Part shown: one piece after another, positions 22,420 to 33,718 of the stretch
Layout: each line of letters starts with the position of its first letter
How positions within the stretch are numbered: position 1 is the stretch's first letter
NCBI GenBank assembly: GCA_027946365.1
Contig: JAPEUQ010000005.1
Span: forward strand, 1,736,001-1,800,000
Source: Kalmusia sp. IMI 367209
Taxonomy: Eukaryota > Ascomycota > Dothideomycetes > Pleosporales > Didymosphaeriaceae
Length of the DNA: 64,000 bases
Direction of reading: 5' to 3'
Notes under the pieces: generated by a model
Database searches by the model: none
Seen by the model: only the letters and a program-made list of their open reading frames with translations
Told to the model about the DNA's origin: nothing
Made by a program: the position numbers and the translations under genes

Positions 22420-24333
22420 ATGGCGCCTTCTGCAGTAACACCAGAGCCCCTTATCAATGGCCATGGAAAGCTCCCCAAATCAGCGCCAAACGGAACGGCG
22501 GCTACGGCTGCAGCATTAATCGCAGAACAAGATCATGACCGACGATGGGCTAAGCACCTCGACACTGGATACGGCATTCTTGAGCGACCGATTGGCACAC
22601 GCCGCCGCATACGAGTCGTATGCATGGGCGCTGGATATTCGGGGCTCATGATGGCCATTGTATTCAGCGAGAAGATGCAAGACAAGAATGCTGAATTGGT
22701 CATCTACGAGCGCAACCACGACCTTGGCGGCACTTGGCTTGAGAACAGATACCCTGGCTGCAAATGCGACATTCCCGCCCACAACTACTCGTACAGTTTC
22801 GATCCGAACCCAGAATGGCCAAATTACTATGCCACCTCACAGCAGATACATGAATACATGCATCGTGTTACCGAGAAGCACAATTGCGGCCGCTTCATTC
22901 ATTACGGTCATACCATCAAGGGCGCCAGCTGGAATCATGACAGGGGGAAATGGTCTATCGAGGTCCAGAAAGGCGACGGCAGCGTTGTTCTCGACGAAGC
23001 AGACGTCTTCATCAATGCTGGCGGCGTTCTTAGGTAGGTTGTGCCATGTCTTTGTAAATTCTCTCAAAGTACTCACAGAATCTTGAACAGCAATTGGAAG
23101 TGGCCAAACATTAGCGGACTCGAAGAATACCGGGGGAAGCTTCTACACTCAGCCCGCTGGGATGAAACGTATGACTTCACGGGAAAAAAGATCGGCGTCA
23201 TTGGCATCGGATCTTCTGGCATTCAAATTGTCCCTAAACTAGCTAAGGTCGTTGATTCGATGGATCTCTTCGTTCGAACACAGACTTGGATATCCCCTGC
23301 GCCCGGAATCAATGAGCCTACACCCAACGATCCCGAGATGGACCCAGAGTACAACTTCACAGAGGCCACCCTCGAGCTATTCAAGGACGCCTCTATCCTG
23401 CGTGACTACCGAGCCGCCATTATGGATCGACGCATCGAGAACTTCAAGCGTGCGCTTGCCGATAGCGACGTGCAACTAAAAGCTCAGGCCCTTTTTCGCA
23501 AAAGCATGAATGACCGCCTAGGCAATAGCGAAAAGGGACGCAAGGCTGCGCAGATGCTCCTACCCGATTTTCCAGTTGGCTGTCGTCGCCAAACCCCTGG
23601 CCCTGGCTTCCTGGAGGCACTCATCCAGGAGAACGTTGAAATGCGGTGGAACGACATTCAAAGGATCACAGAGAAAGGCATATTGCTCAAGTCAGGCGTC
23701 GAAAAGGAGTATGACGCTATTGTCTGCGCCACTGGTTTCGATACTACCTTCAAGCCTTCGTTCCCCTTGATCGGCCGTAATGGCGTCAATTTGGCGCACA
23801 AGTGGACCGAAGAGCAGCCCAAGGCCTACTTCGGGTATCTAGTGCCTGACATGCCCAACTACTTCTGCTTCATTGGCCCCAACAGCCCTATCAGTAACGG
23901 CTCACTCATCCTCGGCATCCAGGCCACGGCTGTGTACGTGTACAAATGGCTCGAGAAGCTGCAAACCGAGTCGATCAAGAGCTTTGAGGTACGTCATGAC
24001 GTCAACGAGGAATACAATCAACATATGCAAAAATACTTGGAACGAACTGTGTGGACGCGCAATTGCAGGAGTTGGTACAAGAGAGGCACGGTCGATGGAC
24101 CCGTCGTCGCTATTTACGGCGGCACGTCATTTCATTTCATGGAGGCTATCAAAAACCCGAGGTGGGAGGACTTTCACATAGAGCGTCTGGAGGAGGCCAA
24201 GTCAAATCGCTTCGCTTACTTGGGCAATGGCTTCTCGCGGAGAGAGACTAAAGGCGAGAGTGTTGGGGCGACGCAGACTTTGGACTTTGACGAGTATTGG
24301 AACTTGTTCGTACTAGCTGAGATACACGATTAG
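22420..24333 (+). CDS. FAD-dependent Baeyer-Villiger-type monooxygenase
   Basis: Exons 22420-23033 and 23091-24333 (57 nt intron) encode 618 residues. Two Rossmann loops are visible: GAGYSG at 70-75 for FAD, followed by ERNHDLGGTW and YPGCKCDIPAHNYSYS, and GIGSSG after KKIGVI at about 250 for NADPH. Between them lies GLEEYRGKLLHSARWD, corresponding to the type I BVMO fingerprint (FxGxxxHxxxWP/D). ATGFDTTFKP near residue 430 is the usual C-terminal FAD-contact motif. Such enzymes insert oxygen next to a ketone to make esters or lactones, or hydroxylate soft nucleophiles. It is divergent from the Zn2Cys6 gene and is the most likely first enzyme of the cluster. Specificity (cyclic, aryl or steroid ketone) cannot be read. 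Confidence 0.92.
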
Positions 24334-24564
24334 TTTACTTATGTTAAGCGATTTTTCTAATAGTATATTTTGTTTTAGGAAGCTTTACTAATTCCTTCTT
24401 TGCTAGCATTATCGTGCATCGTGGGGATTCACTTGGCATTCCGCGTTTGTACTCGGTATCACCTGTCCGAAGATATCTTAGCTACCATTGACAATTTACA
24501 TGAATCATGTTCCACCAGTCCATCAATCCTCATCAACCGTGCTTCCCCTCCCTCCCTAAAAATC

Positions 24565-25403
24565 CTAAGCCCCGTCCCTTCCACATCGTACAAACCCACT
24601 CCTCACATTCCGCCTCAACGAGACCCATTTCCTTCCTCGCCCCCCAAATACCTCCCACACCCTCCTACTCCCCCACCTAGAAAACACATAAACGCCGTTC
24701 CCGTCCCCTTCTCCACCCCGATCCAAAACCCAAAAGCTCAACGCACTGCCATCGCCTCCAGCGCGCTGAGCCACTGTCCGTAGTCGCTGCAACACATTCT
24801 CTTTCTGCGCGTACTTGGGCGAAATCTCGTAGATGACGACGAATTCTTCCTCGGAGCTAGCACTGCAGGCTAGGGGCCCGGTTTTAGTCAGAAATCCGAT
24901 GCCCGTTGGGCGCCAGAAGCGCAGATCACTGGGCCGTTCGAGGAGGCCTTCCTGCGCAACGGCATGGCGGAAGGCTTTGTAGGGTGTGCTGGCGCGGTGC
25001 GTAATTTGGTTTGCTGCGATGGTTTCGTACCTGGGAAGGAGACAGGGCTTGGTCAGCGGTGCGTACGGGATATGCCATCTACGTGCTGAACTGCTTCTAT
25101 GATGCGTGGGTGTGGAAGGGCAATCGGGCAAGAGTTCCAGGGGTGTACGTACACCTCGAAGCCGCGCAGGTAGTGTACGGGTATCTCGTTGTTGTCGCTT
25201 GCAGCGCGGAACCAGGCGTAGGCTAGGACCTGTGCTTCGGTATCTTCTGTGACATGCGCAATGTCGGAAACATACTGTAGGAACTTTGAGGAGCGCGAAG
25301 GCTTGTTAGCGAGTGCATTGCGGACTAGTTTGGAAAGGGGGAGGGTTACGCGGTCGGCTTTCTCGGGTGAAGCACAACGAGATAGAGGCGAGATGATGAA
25401 CAT
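24565..25403 (-). CDS. ABM-like dimeric alpha/beta-barrel protein
   Basis: Exons complement(24565-25030, 25153-25403), 122 nt intron, encode 238 residues. The spliced junction GFEVYETIAANQ restores a typical antibiotic-biosynthesis-monooxygenase-like fold: FLQYVSDIAHVTEDTEAQV, LAYAWFRAASDN, then YKAFRHAVAQEGLLERPSDL. A second, weaker repeat follows (EEFVVIYEISPKYAQKENV). Members are small cofactor-free monooxygenases, heme-degrading enzymes or stress-related proteins. The C-terminal 50 residues are basic and Gly-rich, and no catalytic set can be assigned. Its start is 68 bp from a CGG-N10-CCG site and 181 bp from the 3' end of the esterase gene, so it belongs with the cluster. Confidence 0.68.
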
Positions 25404-25470
25404 GATGATGCTAGAGTGCTGAGTGCAATTGGTGTCTCGATTGGTTCATGGTATTGTTTTCTACCGAGTC

Positions 25471-25486
25471 CGGGCTTCTATTGCCG
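25471..25486. promoter_or_regulatory. CGG-N10-CCG site upstream of ABM-like gene
   Basis: CGGGCTTCTATTGCCG lies 68 bp upstream of the ABM-like start, in the 181 bp gap behind the esterase gene. It is the least symmetric of the five cluster sites internally but has the same outer triplets and spacing. Confidence 0.5.
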
Positions 25487-25584
25487 GCCGCCAACGCGAC
25501 CCCGATTGTACGTTACTATAGGCAGGATGTTCACATCTAAACTACTGAAGCGGATCTCATTCAGCTCGCTTGTCTTGTGAGCTA

Positions 25585-26723
25585 CTAATTCGCTAATATC
25601 GACGCTGGGCAGTCTGCAGCCTTGCTTGGAGAGCTCGCAAAGAGCCACAATAGATATTCTGTGACTGTACACTCATATATTTCGCTAGATCTCAACTGAG
25701 GCCACCTACGAAACCCGTGGGGTAGACCCGAGAAAACTCGCACCTTGGTTAGAACCCTAAATGCAGATTAGAATAGTCACTCAAGGCACATGGGGGTTGG
25801 AGTGTTTACCCAGCACTTTGTAGCCTCTTTGCGAAGATCAGGCCGTCATCTCGGAGCGGGTCCATGCCTGTGACGATGATAGCTGTACGTGGCCAATTCT
25901 GGAGCAAGTCTTCGCTCATCAATGCTATATTCAATAGTCTATCGCTAATGCTGTCGGCGCCGAGGAGATCACAAAACATACGCATTCGCTCTGCGGGAAT
26001 GACCGGCGTATCTGCGCATTGGACCTTCGCTGAGACGGATGAGTTCTTGAAGAGATGATCAGGGTAGTTGTCCGGGTGAATAAGCCATGGCATGGACAAG
26101 AGAATACCGGAGATGAGCGGGCTCTGGCGAGGATCAGCAGCGCAGCGTTCCAAGTCGCGGAGAACGATGCCCGCCGCCAAGCCCGCACCAGCCGAGATGC
26201 CCACCGCTACCAAGTCTCCGGACGGCGGCAATCCCACATGCTGCTTGTTGACGCGAATATGTTCAAAAGCATCCCAAGCATCGTCTACCTGGGCTGGATG
26301 CTTGTACTTATCCGTGTGCCGGTAGATGATGCTGAGGACCAGGGTTCCCGTCTCGGCTGCAATTTTGGCACAAACGAAATCGTCTGTCTGCTCATCACCA
26401 AACAGCCATCCTCCTCCATGCAGGTAGATGATGGCAGTTTGTGTTGACGATGCAGAAGTCATCGTTGCCTTGTAGCGGCGAATTGGTATCGTGTGAGCTC
26501 CTCTCGACGGGGCTTGGATCGTGGATATGTGAACCTTGTCCGCCAGACCTGCGCGCTGCATCGAGGTCAATGAAGACGCTCTTCGCATCTCGTTTGCCTT
26601 CTTACTCAGTTCTGAGGCATTCTGAGTTTCATTGCCGCTACGTCCGTCTTGATTTGCGTCTGGATCCTCAAAAATGAAGTCGAGCCATTCCTGGCTAGGA
26701 TGCCCGTATTCGGAGAAGTCCAT
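25585..26723 (-). CDS. Alpha/beta-hydrolase (HSL-type HGGG esterase/lipase)
   Basis: Exons complement(25585-25756, 25810-26723), 53 nt intron, encode 361 residues. The oxyanion-hole motif HGGGW follows IIYL, the nucleophile elbow is GISAG, the acid is likely in TGMDPLRDDG, and the catalytic His is in LPHGFRRW, supplied by the last exon. This layout is that of the hormone-sensitive-lipase/arylacetamide-deacetylase group (PF07859). Such enzymes hydrolyse carboxyl esters and lactones and would fit the step after a Baeyer-Villiger oxidation. No signal peptide is seen, so it is probably cytosolic. It is divergent from the DAL5-like transporter across 323 bp that contain a CGG-N10-CCG site. Confidence 0.9.
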
Positions 26724-27046
26724 TGAAACAACAAGGCTGGTACTGCATATACACAGGCGGCGTAGAGAATATGTACCAGAAAATTTAGTGTTGTGTTTTT
26801 TTTGACAACTAAGTAGTCCACCTTGTTCCTTAAGCACGCTACCCCACGACCCCATCTGGGGTAATTGCATGTCCATGTTCACCGCGCGTAAGCTTTAGTC
26901 TGGGGAAGTCGGACCTTCATGTCCGGCTAGCACACTGGAGGGATTTCTGCCATCCTCAGCAGGCCTTCATATAGCCTCCTTAGGGTACTTTCGATTGTAG
27001 CATCAGATGGTAGGATTTATTGTCTACCAGCGCTCTGAGTCAAACC
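26724..27046. promoter_or_regulatory. Bidirectional promoter, esterase / DAL5-like transporter
   Basis: This 323 bp region between divergent starts contains the CGG-N10-CCG palindrome at 26910-26925 and a poly-T run near 26797-26804. Confidence 0.5.
26910..26925. promoter_or_regulatory. CGG-N10-CCG site between esterase and transporter
   Basis: CGGACCTTCATGTCCG lies 187 bp from the esterase start and 122 bp from the transporter start. It has five-base arms CGGAC and GTCCG, identical to those of the site at 17069. Confidence 0.6.
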
Positions 27047-28728
27047 ATGGCCCCGAAAAATCTCCAGCTGAATTTTACCAGCGTTTCTGACCAAAAGGAC
27101 GGCGAAATAATACATCTCGAGTCCTCCCTCAGAGCAGGATTGATAGTGGAAGATGCACAGTTCCTCCATAACTTCTCCCATGAAAGACACACCAAGGTCT
27201 TTCGCAAGGTTGACGTCCGCCTGATGCCCATGCTCATGGCTCTATATCTGGTCAGCAATCTTGATAGGTTTGCCTTTCCTATTCCTGCCGAGGTCATAAT
27301 TTACTGACAAGTCGGCAACTTACAGGGCCAACATTGGTAATGCCAAAATTGAGGGACTAGAGAAAGACCTCAGTATGACCGGAAGCGATTACAATATTGC
27401 CAACATGATCTTTTTCGTTTCCTACATTCTCTGCGAGATCCCTGCCAATTCTATATTGCTCAAATTCAAGCGCCCATCCACTTGGCTAGGCATGATTGTT
27501 ACCGCCTGGGGGATCGTCATGACTTGCACTGGGGTGACACAGAGCTATGGTGGCCTGGTCACTTGCCGTTTCCTGCTCGGCATCTTCGAGTAAGTTGGGG
27601 CCTAAGAAACCTTATATCCTCCAGCTGACACTATGCTGTAGAGCTGGATTCTTTCCAGGCGCGGTATTCCTCCTCAGTCAATGGTATCCCCCATATATGA
27701 CTCAGTTCCGCATGTCTCTTCTATACTGCTCCGCGGCTATGTCTGGAGCTTTCTCAGGTCTCATGGCAGCCGGTATAGCTGAGATGAGCGGAATCGGCGG
27801 ATACCGTGGCTGGCGTTGGATATTTTTGATCGAAGGACTTTTGACTGTGCTCCTGGGAGTGGGATCATTTTGGCTACTTCCGGACTCCCCCAACCATTCT
27901 CGGAATTGGCTCCAGCAGGAAGAAATTACATATCTCAATCTGTTGCACCGCAAGTACCGTGGCTCTCGGGACCCGCAGGACCAGGTCCTCGACCAGATAA
28001 CCGTCGCAGAGAAAAAGGCGGAGAAGAGGAAGATTTTCATCTCTGTGTTCACCGACTGGCAACTGTATCTCCAAGCACTGATCTTCATGTCCAGCGCCGT
28101 ACCCACCTACGCGTTGAAATTCACGCTTCCGCAAATCATTGTCAACATGGGCTTCAAGAATACAACCGCACAGCTTCTCTCGGCTCCTCCATACGTTGCA
28201 GGAGCACTGTCAGCCCTCATTGTTGCCACCTTTGCAGACAAGTGCGGCTGGCGTTTACCGTTCATCGTCGGGCCGCTGCTCGGACTGACGATCGCTTACG
28301 CTGTCTTGTTTAGCTTTAGCAGCACTATCGCGTCGCACGTCGCACTCTGCTACACATTCGTGGTCGTCGCCACAACGTCTGTGTATAACATCATCCCAGG
28401 CGGCAACACATGGACCCTAAACAACCTCCCTAATCCAAACAAGCGTGCCATGGGCATCGCTCTTGTAATCGGTGTCGGTAACATTGGTGGGATAATTGGC
28501 AGTTTCATCTTTCTGCAGAGCGAGAGTCCGAGGTATCAGACAGGTTGGGGCACATGTTTAGGGTTCATTGTGCTTGGTATTGTTGCGGCTTGCGCGCTCG
28601 AGGTTGGCTACAAGACGATTAATGACAGGAGAGGGAGGCTGGATCGCGAACAGATTCTTGCTACGTATGATCAGGCGGAGCTTGATAGAATGGGAGACCG
28701 GAGCCCGTTATTTAGGTACACTCTTTAG
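27047..28728 (+). CDS. MFS anion:cation symporter, DAL5/allantoate-permease-like
   Basis: Exons 27047-27267, 27326-27589 and 27642-28728 encode 523 residues. After a cytosolic N-terminus come RKVDVRLMPMLMALYLVSNLDR and ANIGNAKIEGLEKDL, the signature opening of the DAL5/ACS family. CEIPANSILLKF, GIFEAGFFPGAVFLLSQWYP and YRGWRWIFLIEGLLTV mark TM2 to TM6, and NNLPNPNKRAMGIAL marks the C-terminal half. Twelve TMs are expected. Known members import allantoate, nicotinate, pantothenate, aromatic acids and other organic anions at the plasma membrane. It shares a promoter and operator with the esterase, so it probably imports the cluster's substrate. Introns are 58 and 52 nt. Confidence 0.92.
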
Positions 28729-31127
28729 GGACGTAGATCTACTTCTTCTCTTTTTGGTGAGAGAGGATGCAGATACTTTAGGTAAACAACGATCAAAGTT
28801 ATCACGAATGGTAATGAAGCTGGAAATGGCTTAAATTATGGAATCTTTATCGTATCAAGGTAATTTGCATCTATTAGGTGTGTTGCAATTTTTTTTTACA
28901 GTCCCTAGAAGGGGTTAGTGTCGAAGCCAGAGGGCATTCATCACGACCTCACTGGAGCCGAGCTTGCGTACACTTCACTGTTGACTAGTCTGCTACAGCG
29001 CGTCTTTAAAAATAACCAAATTTCCTTCCAGTAATTGATTGCCTAGGCCTTGGTCGTAGACTGAAGGGTTTATGTCCAGATGTCGTAGCTATGCCCGGGC
29101 GCTGAATCGTCCAAACCGAAGTCGGGAATTAGCTCACCGACATTGTGTAATTATGGCTATTGCGTCACTAGCGTGGCGGCGCAAAGAGCCATGAAGTAGG
29201 CTTGACGCCGGGACTTGCTGTCTCGGATACTAGTAAGAGAAGGCAGCTAGGTGAACTGCGCAAAGTAACTTCTACAGACCCTCAAGACTCTTTATCAATC
29301 CTTACTCAGCCTTCACAAAACGGCAGCGAGTCTGCGACAGGACCGAGCCTCTCTAGCCTTGCATCTAAAGAGGCTTCGAAAGTTCAAAGGCTCCAGCCTA
29401 ATAATCGCGCAGCGGCCGCTTTCAAAGCTACTATATCCCACTTGAAGTTTCCCAAGAAAATATTCAAGCGTTCCACTAGTGACACGACAGAAAGCAAGAA
29501 AGAAATTTAGGCCACGACAGGTTAACGTAGATGAACTGAGCCGATACCCAGGGCAGAGCGTAGATCTTTCGAGGAAGTAACGAGAACGACTATTCTCCTT
29601 CACACCTGGTATTACGAATCGTTTCGATATCCTCAATATACTTGCGCTCAATATTGTGTATGGAGCCTCTTCTATGAGTAGACAGAAAGGACTAGACAAG
29701 TCGGTCGAGGGCAATCTCTGGTCGATGTGGTATGCGAAGCAATACTCTACCAAAAGGACAGAATAGACTGCATTCATAGATGAGATCCCTTTTCGGAGCT
29801 CTTCTGCGGGACCCTAACTCCGGCTATGGAGCTCTCGTGATCGAACGTCCTTGAACACGGATCGTGCTTTTTGGACTTCCTTCTAGGTTAGACTACTCGA
29901 GCCTACCGAGGCTTAGGTATCCGAAGTCTCTCGAATTTCGCACATTCGGGCTCAGCCCGTACGGCTGTGAGATATAATTTCTACGAAAACTCTCTAGTCG
30001 TTGCTCGACGTCTCTAGCGACTTGAAACACTATTGAATTACAAATGTTCGACTTTGATGGCTCTAGGATACCGCGATATCAATACCTACCCACCGCAAGA
30101 AGTCATCTATCCTACGGCCGGCTCCAATTTGACCCCGGGTGCCGAACCCTATGGACTTGCGACTCCTCAAGCAAGATCATTCCATTATCATCGTTTAGCG
30201 ATCTACGATGATCCTTGATCCCAAATCCGCGATGCCGAGATACATATTTTAGGATGATACCCAAAGGGGGGGAGGCGCGAGGTTCTGAAACGAATTCGAG
30301 ATCAACCATCGACCTTGGCCTGTGCGGCACCCATCCCGAGAAACAAGTCTTGTCGGCGAACACCCGTGGCTTGTCTCAACTGCATCAATTATTTGTGGAT
30401 GTCAACTGTAGTCGCAAGTCAGTGCAACTCTATTCGATTGTCGTTAACGGCGTCCAAAGTCTATCACCCGTTAATGTTTCTTCACTCGTCCTTTCAGATA
30501 CCAAACGCACTTTCGAATCGTCTTTGATTAGAACTGTACTCGAATTTGTCTGAACAAACGCTTTGAGTGAAACTTGGCAGTGCTAACTATGCCGCAGAAA
30601 AGGTGCCAAGCACAGCCTCGCCGGCCATACCCATGTGCAACCGTTGCGGCGGTGTCGCAGACGACCTCAGGATACCAAACAGGGCTACTGATGGGGCGTC
30701 AGTGCGTCAATGTCGATTTAGGTAGCCTTGCACAACGATCTTCTCGACAGCTCTCCGCCAATCGTTCCGAATACCTTCCTCGGCTCACTACATTCTCGCC
30801 AGGGATACCCTTCCAACTACCTCAGGTTTTCAGAATGATTTCTCATTCGCATTGATTTTGTTTTCGAAATCGCGTTTGAATCGCCATGATGCAGGCTTGG
30901 CTGTTCAATATCGAGTGACCTGCAGGTTGTGGCACTTCCAGATACCGAGGTATGAGGCCTGGCATCAAAGTAGGTTGCCATTATAAGTACGCCTATCTGC
31001 AGCCCTCATGATCATTAGCAAATAACATTCTCTGCCTGTCTTCTTAGGCAACACCAATTCCATTCATTCTCTTTACTTCGCTTCATTCACTCCCAGACTT
31101 CCATTTCAATATCTTTAATATTCAATC
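28729..31127. other. Gene-poor region with decayed coding sequence
   Basis: This 2.4 kb region separates the catabolic cluster from the cutinase. It contains a decayed coding stretch (29202-29766, listed separately) and several short frames without family features up to about 30850. The last 200 bp hold the cutinase promoter, with TATAAG near 30982. No terminal repeats or transposase motifs were recognised. Confidence 0.4.
29202..29766 (+). pseudogene. Possible decayed gene fragment of unknown family
   Basis: A 102-codon frame (29202-29510) rich in Ser, Gln and Lys is followed in another frame by a stretch with coding character: RPRQVNVDELSRYPGQSVDL, a TAA at about 29578, then NRFDILNILALNIVYGASS up to a TAG at 29764-29766. 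Neither part starts with a convincing ATG, and the frame changes and stops have no intron signals that repair them. I recognise no family. A dead copy of a larger gene is the simplest reading, but chance open frames cannot be excluded. Confidence 0.25.
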
Positions 31128-31923
31128 ATGCACACCCAACCTTTCCTCACCTTTGCCTTGACGGCTTTGGCTGCTGCCACGCCCCTCGAAAAGCGAAAGA
31201 CTGGTTCTACTTCGAATGAATTCACGCAGGGTGGATGCAGAGATGTTATGTTCGCTTTTGCTCGCGGCTCCACTGAAACCGGCAACATGGTAAAATCTCC
31301 TTAGCCTCATCTATCTAATGACCTATCACTAACGCAGTCAGGGTACCATCTGTGGCCCGCAAACCTCAGATGGAATTAAGGCTGCTTTCGGAGATGCCAA
31401 TGTTGCAACAGAAGGCATTGAATACGCCGCCGCCCTCGCCCCTAACGCCCTTCCCGGCGGCACCGACGCCCAATCTAAGCAAGCCATGGCCGACATTCTT
31501 AATGCCATGGCCTCCCAGTGCCCAAACAGCGTCATCGTCGCAGGCGGCTATTCACAAGGCGCTGCGGTCTCCCACCGTGCCATCGAATCTCTTGACCCGG
31601 CCGTCCAGAATCAGATCGCGGGCGTCATCCTCTACGGCGACACCCAGAACCAGCAGGACAACGGTCAGATTCCCAACTTCGATCCCGCCAAGACGAAGAT
31701 CATCTGCGCGACGGGCGACTTGGTCTGCAAAGGTACGCTGACCATCTTGCCGGCGCACTTGTCATATGGAGCCAACGCGGATGAGGGTGCGGCATTCTTG
31801 AATCAGAAGATTACAGCTGCCATGGCGAAGAGGAAGGCGAAGAGGGCGGAGGCTGAAGCCAAGCGCGAGGTGGAGAACTTGGCAAAGAAGTTGACCAAGA
31901 TCGGTATTACGATGGTTGCTTAG
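31128..31923 (+). CDS. Cutinase with charged C-terminal extension
   Basis: Exons 31128-31289 and 31342-31923 (52 nt intron) encode 247 residues. A signal peptide (FLTFALTALAAATP) is followed by a likely Kex2 site (LEKRK). The catalytic Ser lies in GGYSQGAAV, the Asp in CATGDLVCKG and the His in PAHLSYG, and FAFARGSTE is the conserved first strand. The enzyme is a secreted serine esterase that cleaves cutin polyester. After the core, the last 35 residues form a Lys/Arg/Glu/Ala-rich stretch (MAKRKAKRAEAEAKREVEN) likely to be a long amphipathic or coiled helix, which classical cutinases of about 200-230 residues lack. Splicing at CAGTCAG restores the NMGTICGPQ core. Confidence 0.95.
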
Positions 31924-33718
31924 ATGATAGAAATGATGAGATACGGCATGTAAGATGAGCGGATTGTAGGAGTTTGTTCTTGATGGAGAGTTATCACGCC
32001 ATTTGTGCATATATTTTTGTGCGTATCTTTATGCTAAGTATTGTTAATTCATCGGCTGGCTCGATCATTTGTTCTTTGCATCCTGCACAGAGACTGGGGG
32101 GTTACCAGAATCGGAGGCGTAGGCACTTGTGATGCGGACGAAGCGAGCCGAACCGAGGATCGAACAGAACCGTGTTTAGAAATGCATGACGGACCAGGAT
32201 GTGCGGAAACATGTGGCGCATAGTCTTGGTTTGATAATGGGGGTGATGAAACAATCAACGTCTAGATCGCGCGCACCACCATAGTGGGGCCCCTCAGCGA
32301 ACTGAAAAACCTCCTGGAGTGCTAGGAGAAGCAGAGATCCTTTTTTTTAAGAGAGCGCATCGTCTGAAGTACATCATGTGGTGATGTTCAAGATTCCACA
32401 CCACTCGCCCAAGCAACAGCGCGCCCTTCAACCGGCGCATTATCCAAACCACCATCAATAGGACTCTCTCCCTGCCCAGGTCTCACACATATTGTTCCCA
32501 AAAACACCCAAACAACTTATCTTCAGGGTTCGTCTTCTAACACACGCTCGTACGTGGACCATAAAAGCCAATCACATTCACTGCATTGAACACAACATAA
32601 TACGATATATATATATATTCGCTCAGCAAATCTAATTTCGCGCGGTGGAAGAGCTTTTCAATCTGCAGCTGAAAGAGCAGTGTTATTGAGGAGTGATGGG
32701 TTTGGTGGGATTCGACTTCGGGAGGTCGCGCTGTATGATGACTTTACAGGAGGAGTAGCCCCTGGAGGTGAGTTTGTCGGCGCTGACGAAGCTAATTTAG
32801 ATGAAAAAGATTTCGACTATCATAGGCGCACAATATGACTTATGTCATTTTACGATGGATTATATGCGCAATGGACTATGTGTAGGCTTGTTTCCTAGAA
32901 CCGCATCGGTGATGGCAGTTTAAATAGATTTCCTCACTTAGACCTGCAAATGAAATAATTCTAGCGTTTTTGACGAGAGTTCGATATGTACTGAACATCG
33001 TGCAGCTATCGCATCCGAATTCATAAGAATTCGATTATTTCCCACATCAGATTTTGTCAATTTCCCTAGCATTGTTCCAGAAATATAATCGACGCACGGA
33101 CACGGCCACGACCGCCAGCAAATGCCAATCTCGGCAGGTCATCGTTCTTTCGAAGTCGTTCTCTTCTGCCTAGCGTGCTCGCGCAGTGCTGCCCTCGGAC
33201 AATTGATGGGCTAAGCTTCGAGGTTAAGCATTCAGGGGCCGTCTTCCCGATGTTGCCGCACGCTAGCCTCACATCGGCTGGAACAGCTCATCAGCATCAT
33301 TTTGGTCTTACGTCGCGCGCTATTTCTTGCTCTTTGTAGGCACTGCTGAAGGCAGAAGACAACCGTTCGCAGGCGGCAGCATGAATTAATACCGGAACGG
33401 TTGGTTTGATGATTATGTTAACTTTATATAGGGAGACGATGGATTCTCTTCCCCGCTTGTTCTCATTTCTCATTTCGGCTATTAGGCTCCATCGCGCTAA
33501 CGGCCGACGGTTCAGTTTCGCATGACGATCTGTGCTGTAGGTTGATGGAATTTCGAGAAGGGAACCGTTGTGCTGGAGAGATTGCAGAAAGTGTATAAAG
33601 ATGGCGCAAGGAACCTTGGTTTTGACGGCATCGATCTTCACTCGTTCTGTCAATCAATCATCCGACCAATCGATCATTCATTCGTTTGAATAAATAACTT
33701 ATTCCTAATACCGTAATC
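31924..33718. other. Long intergenic region
   Basis: This 1.8 kb stretch has no credible gene. A short (AT)n run lies at about 32605-32618 and a T8 run near 32341-32348. No tRNA or 5S pattern was found next to the T run. The right end holds the LysM-protein promoter, with TATAAA near 33595. Confidence 0.45.

Noticed and set aside
7764..28728. Secondary-metabolite biosynthetic cluster
   Set aside because: Tailoring-type enzymes are present but no PKS, NRPS, terpene synthase, DMATS or RiPP precursor was seen; catabolism fits better.
32337..32352. T-run as an RNA polymerase III terminator for a tRNA or 5S gene
   Set aside because: No A/B box, cloverleaf or 5S-like sequence was found upstream.
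32605..32618. (AT)n microsatellite
   Set aside because: Short simple repeat of no evident significance.
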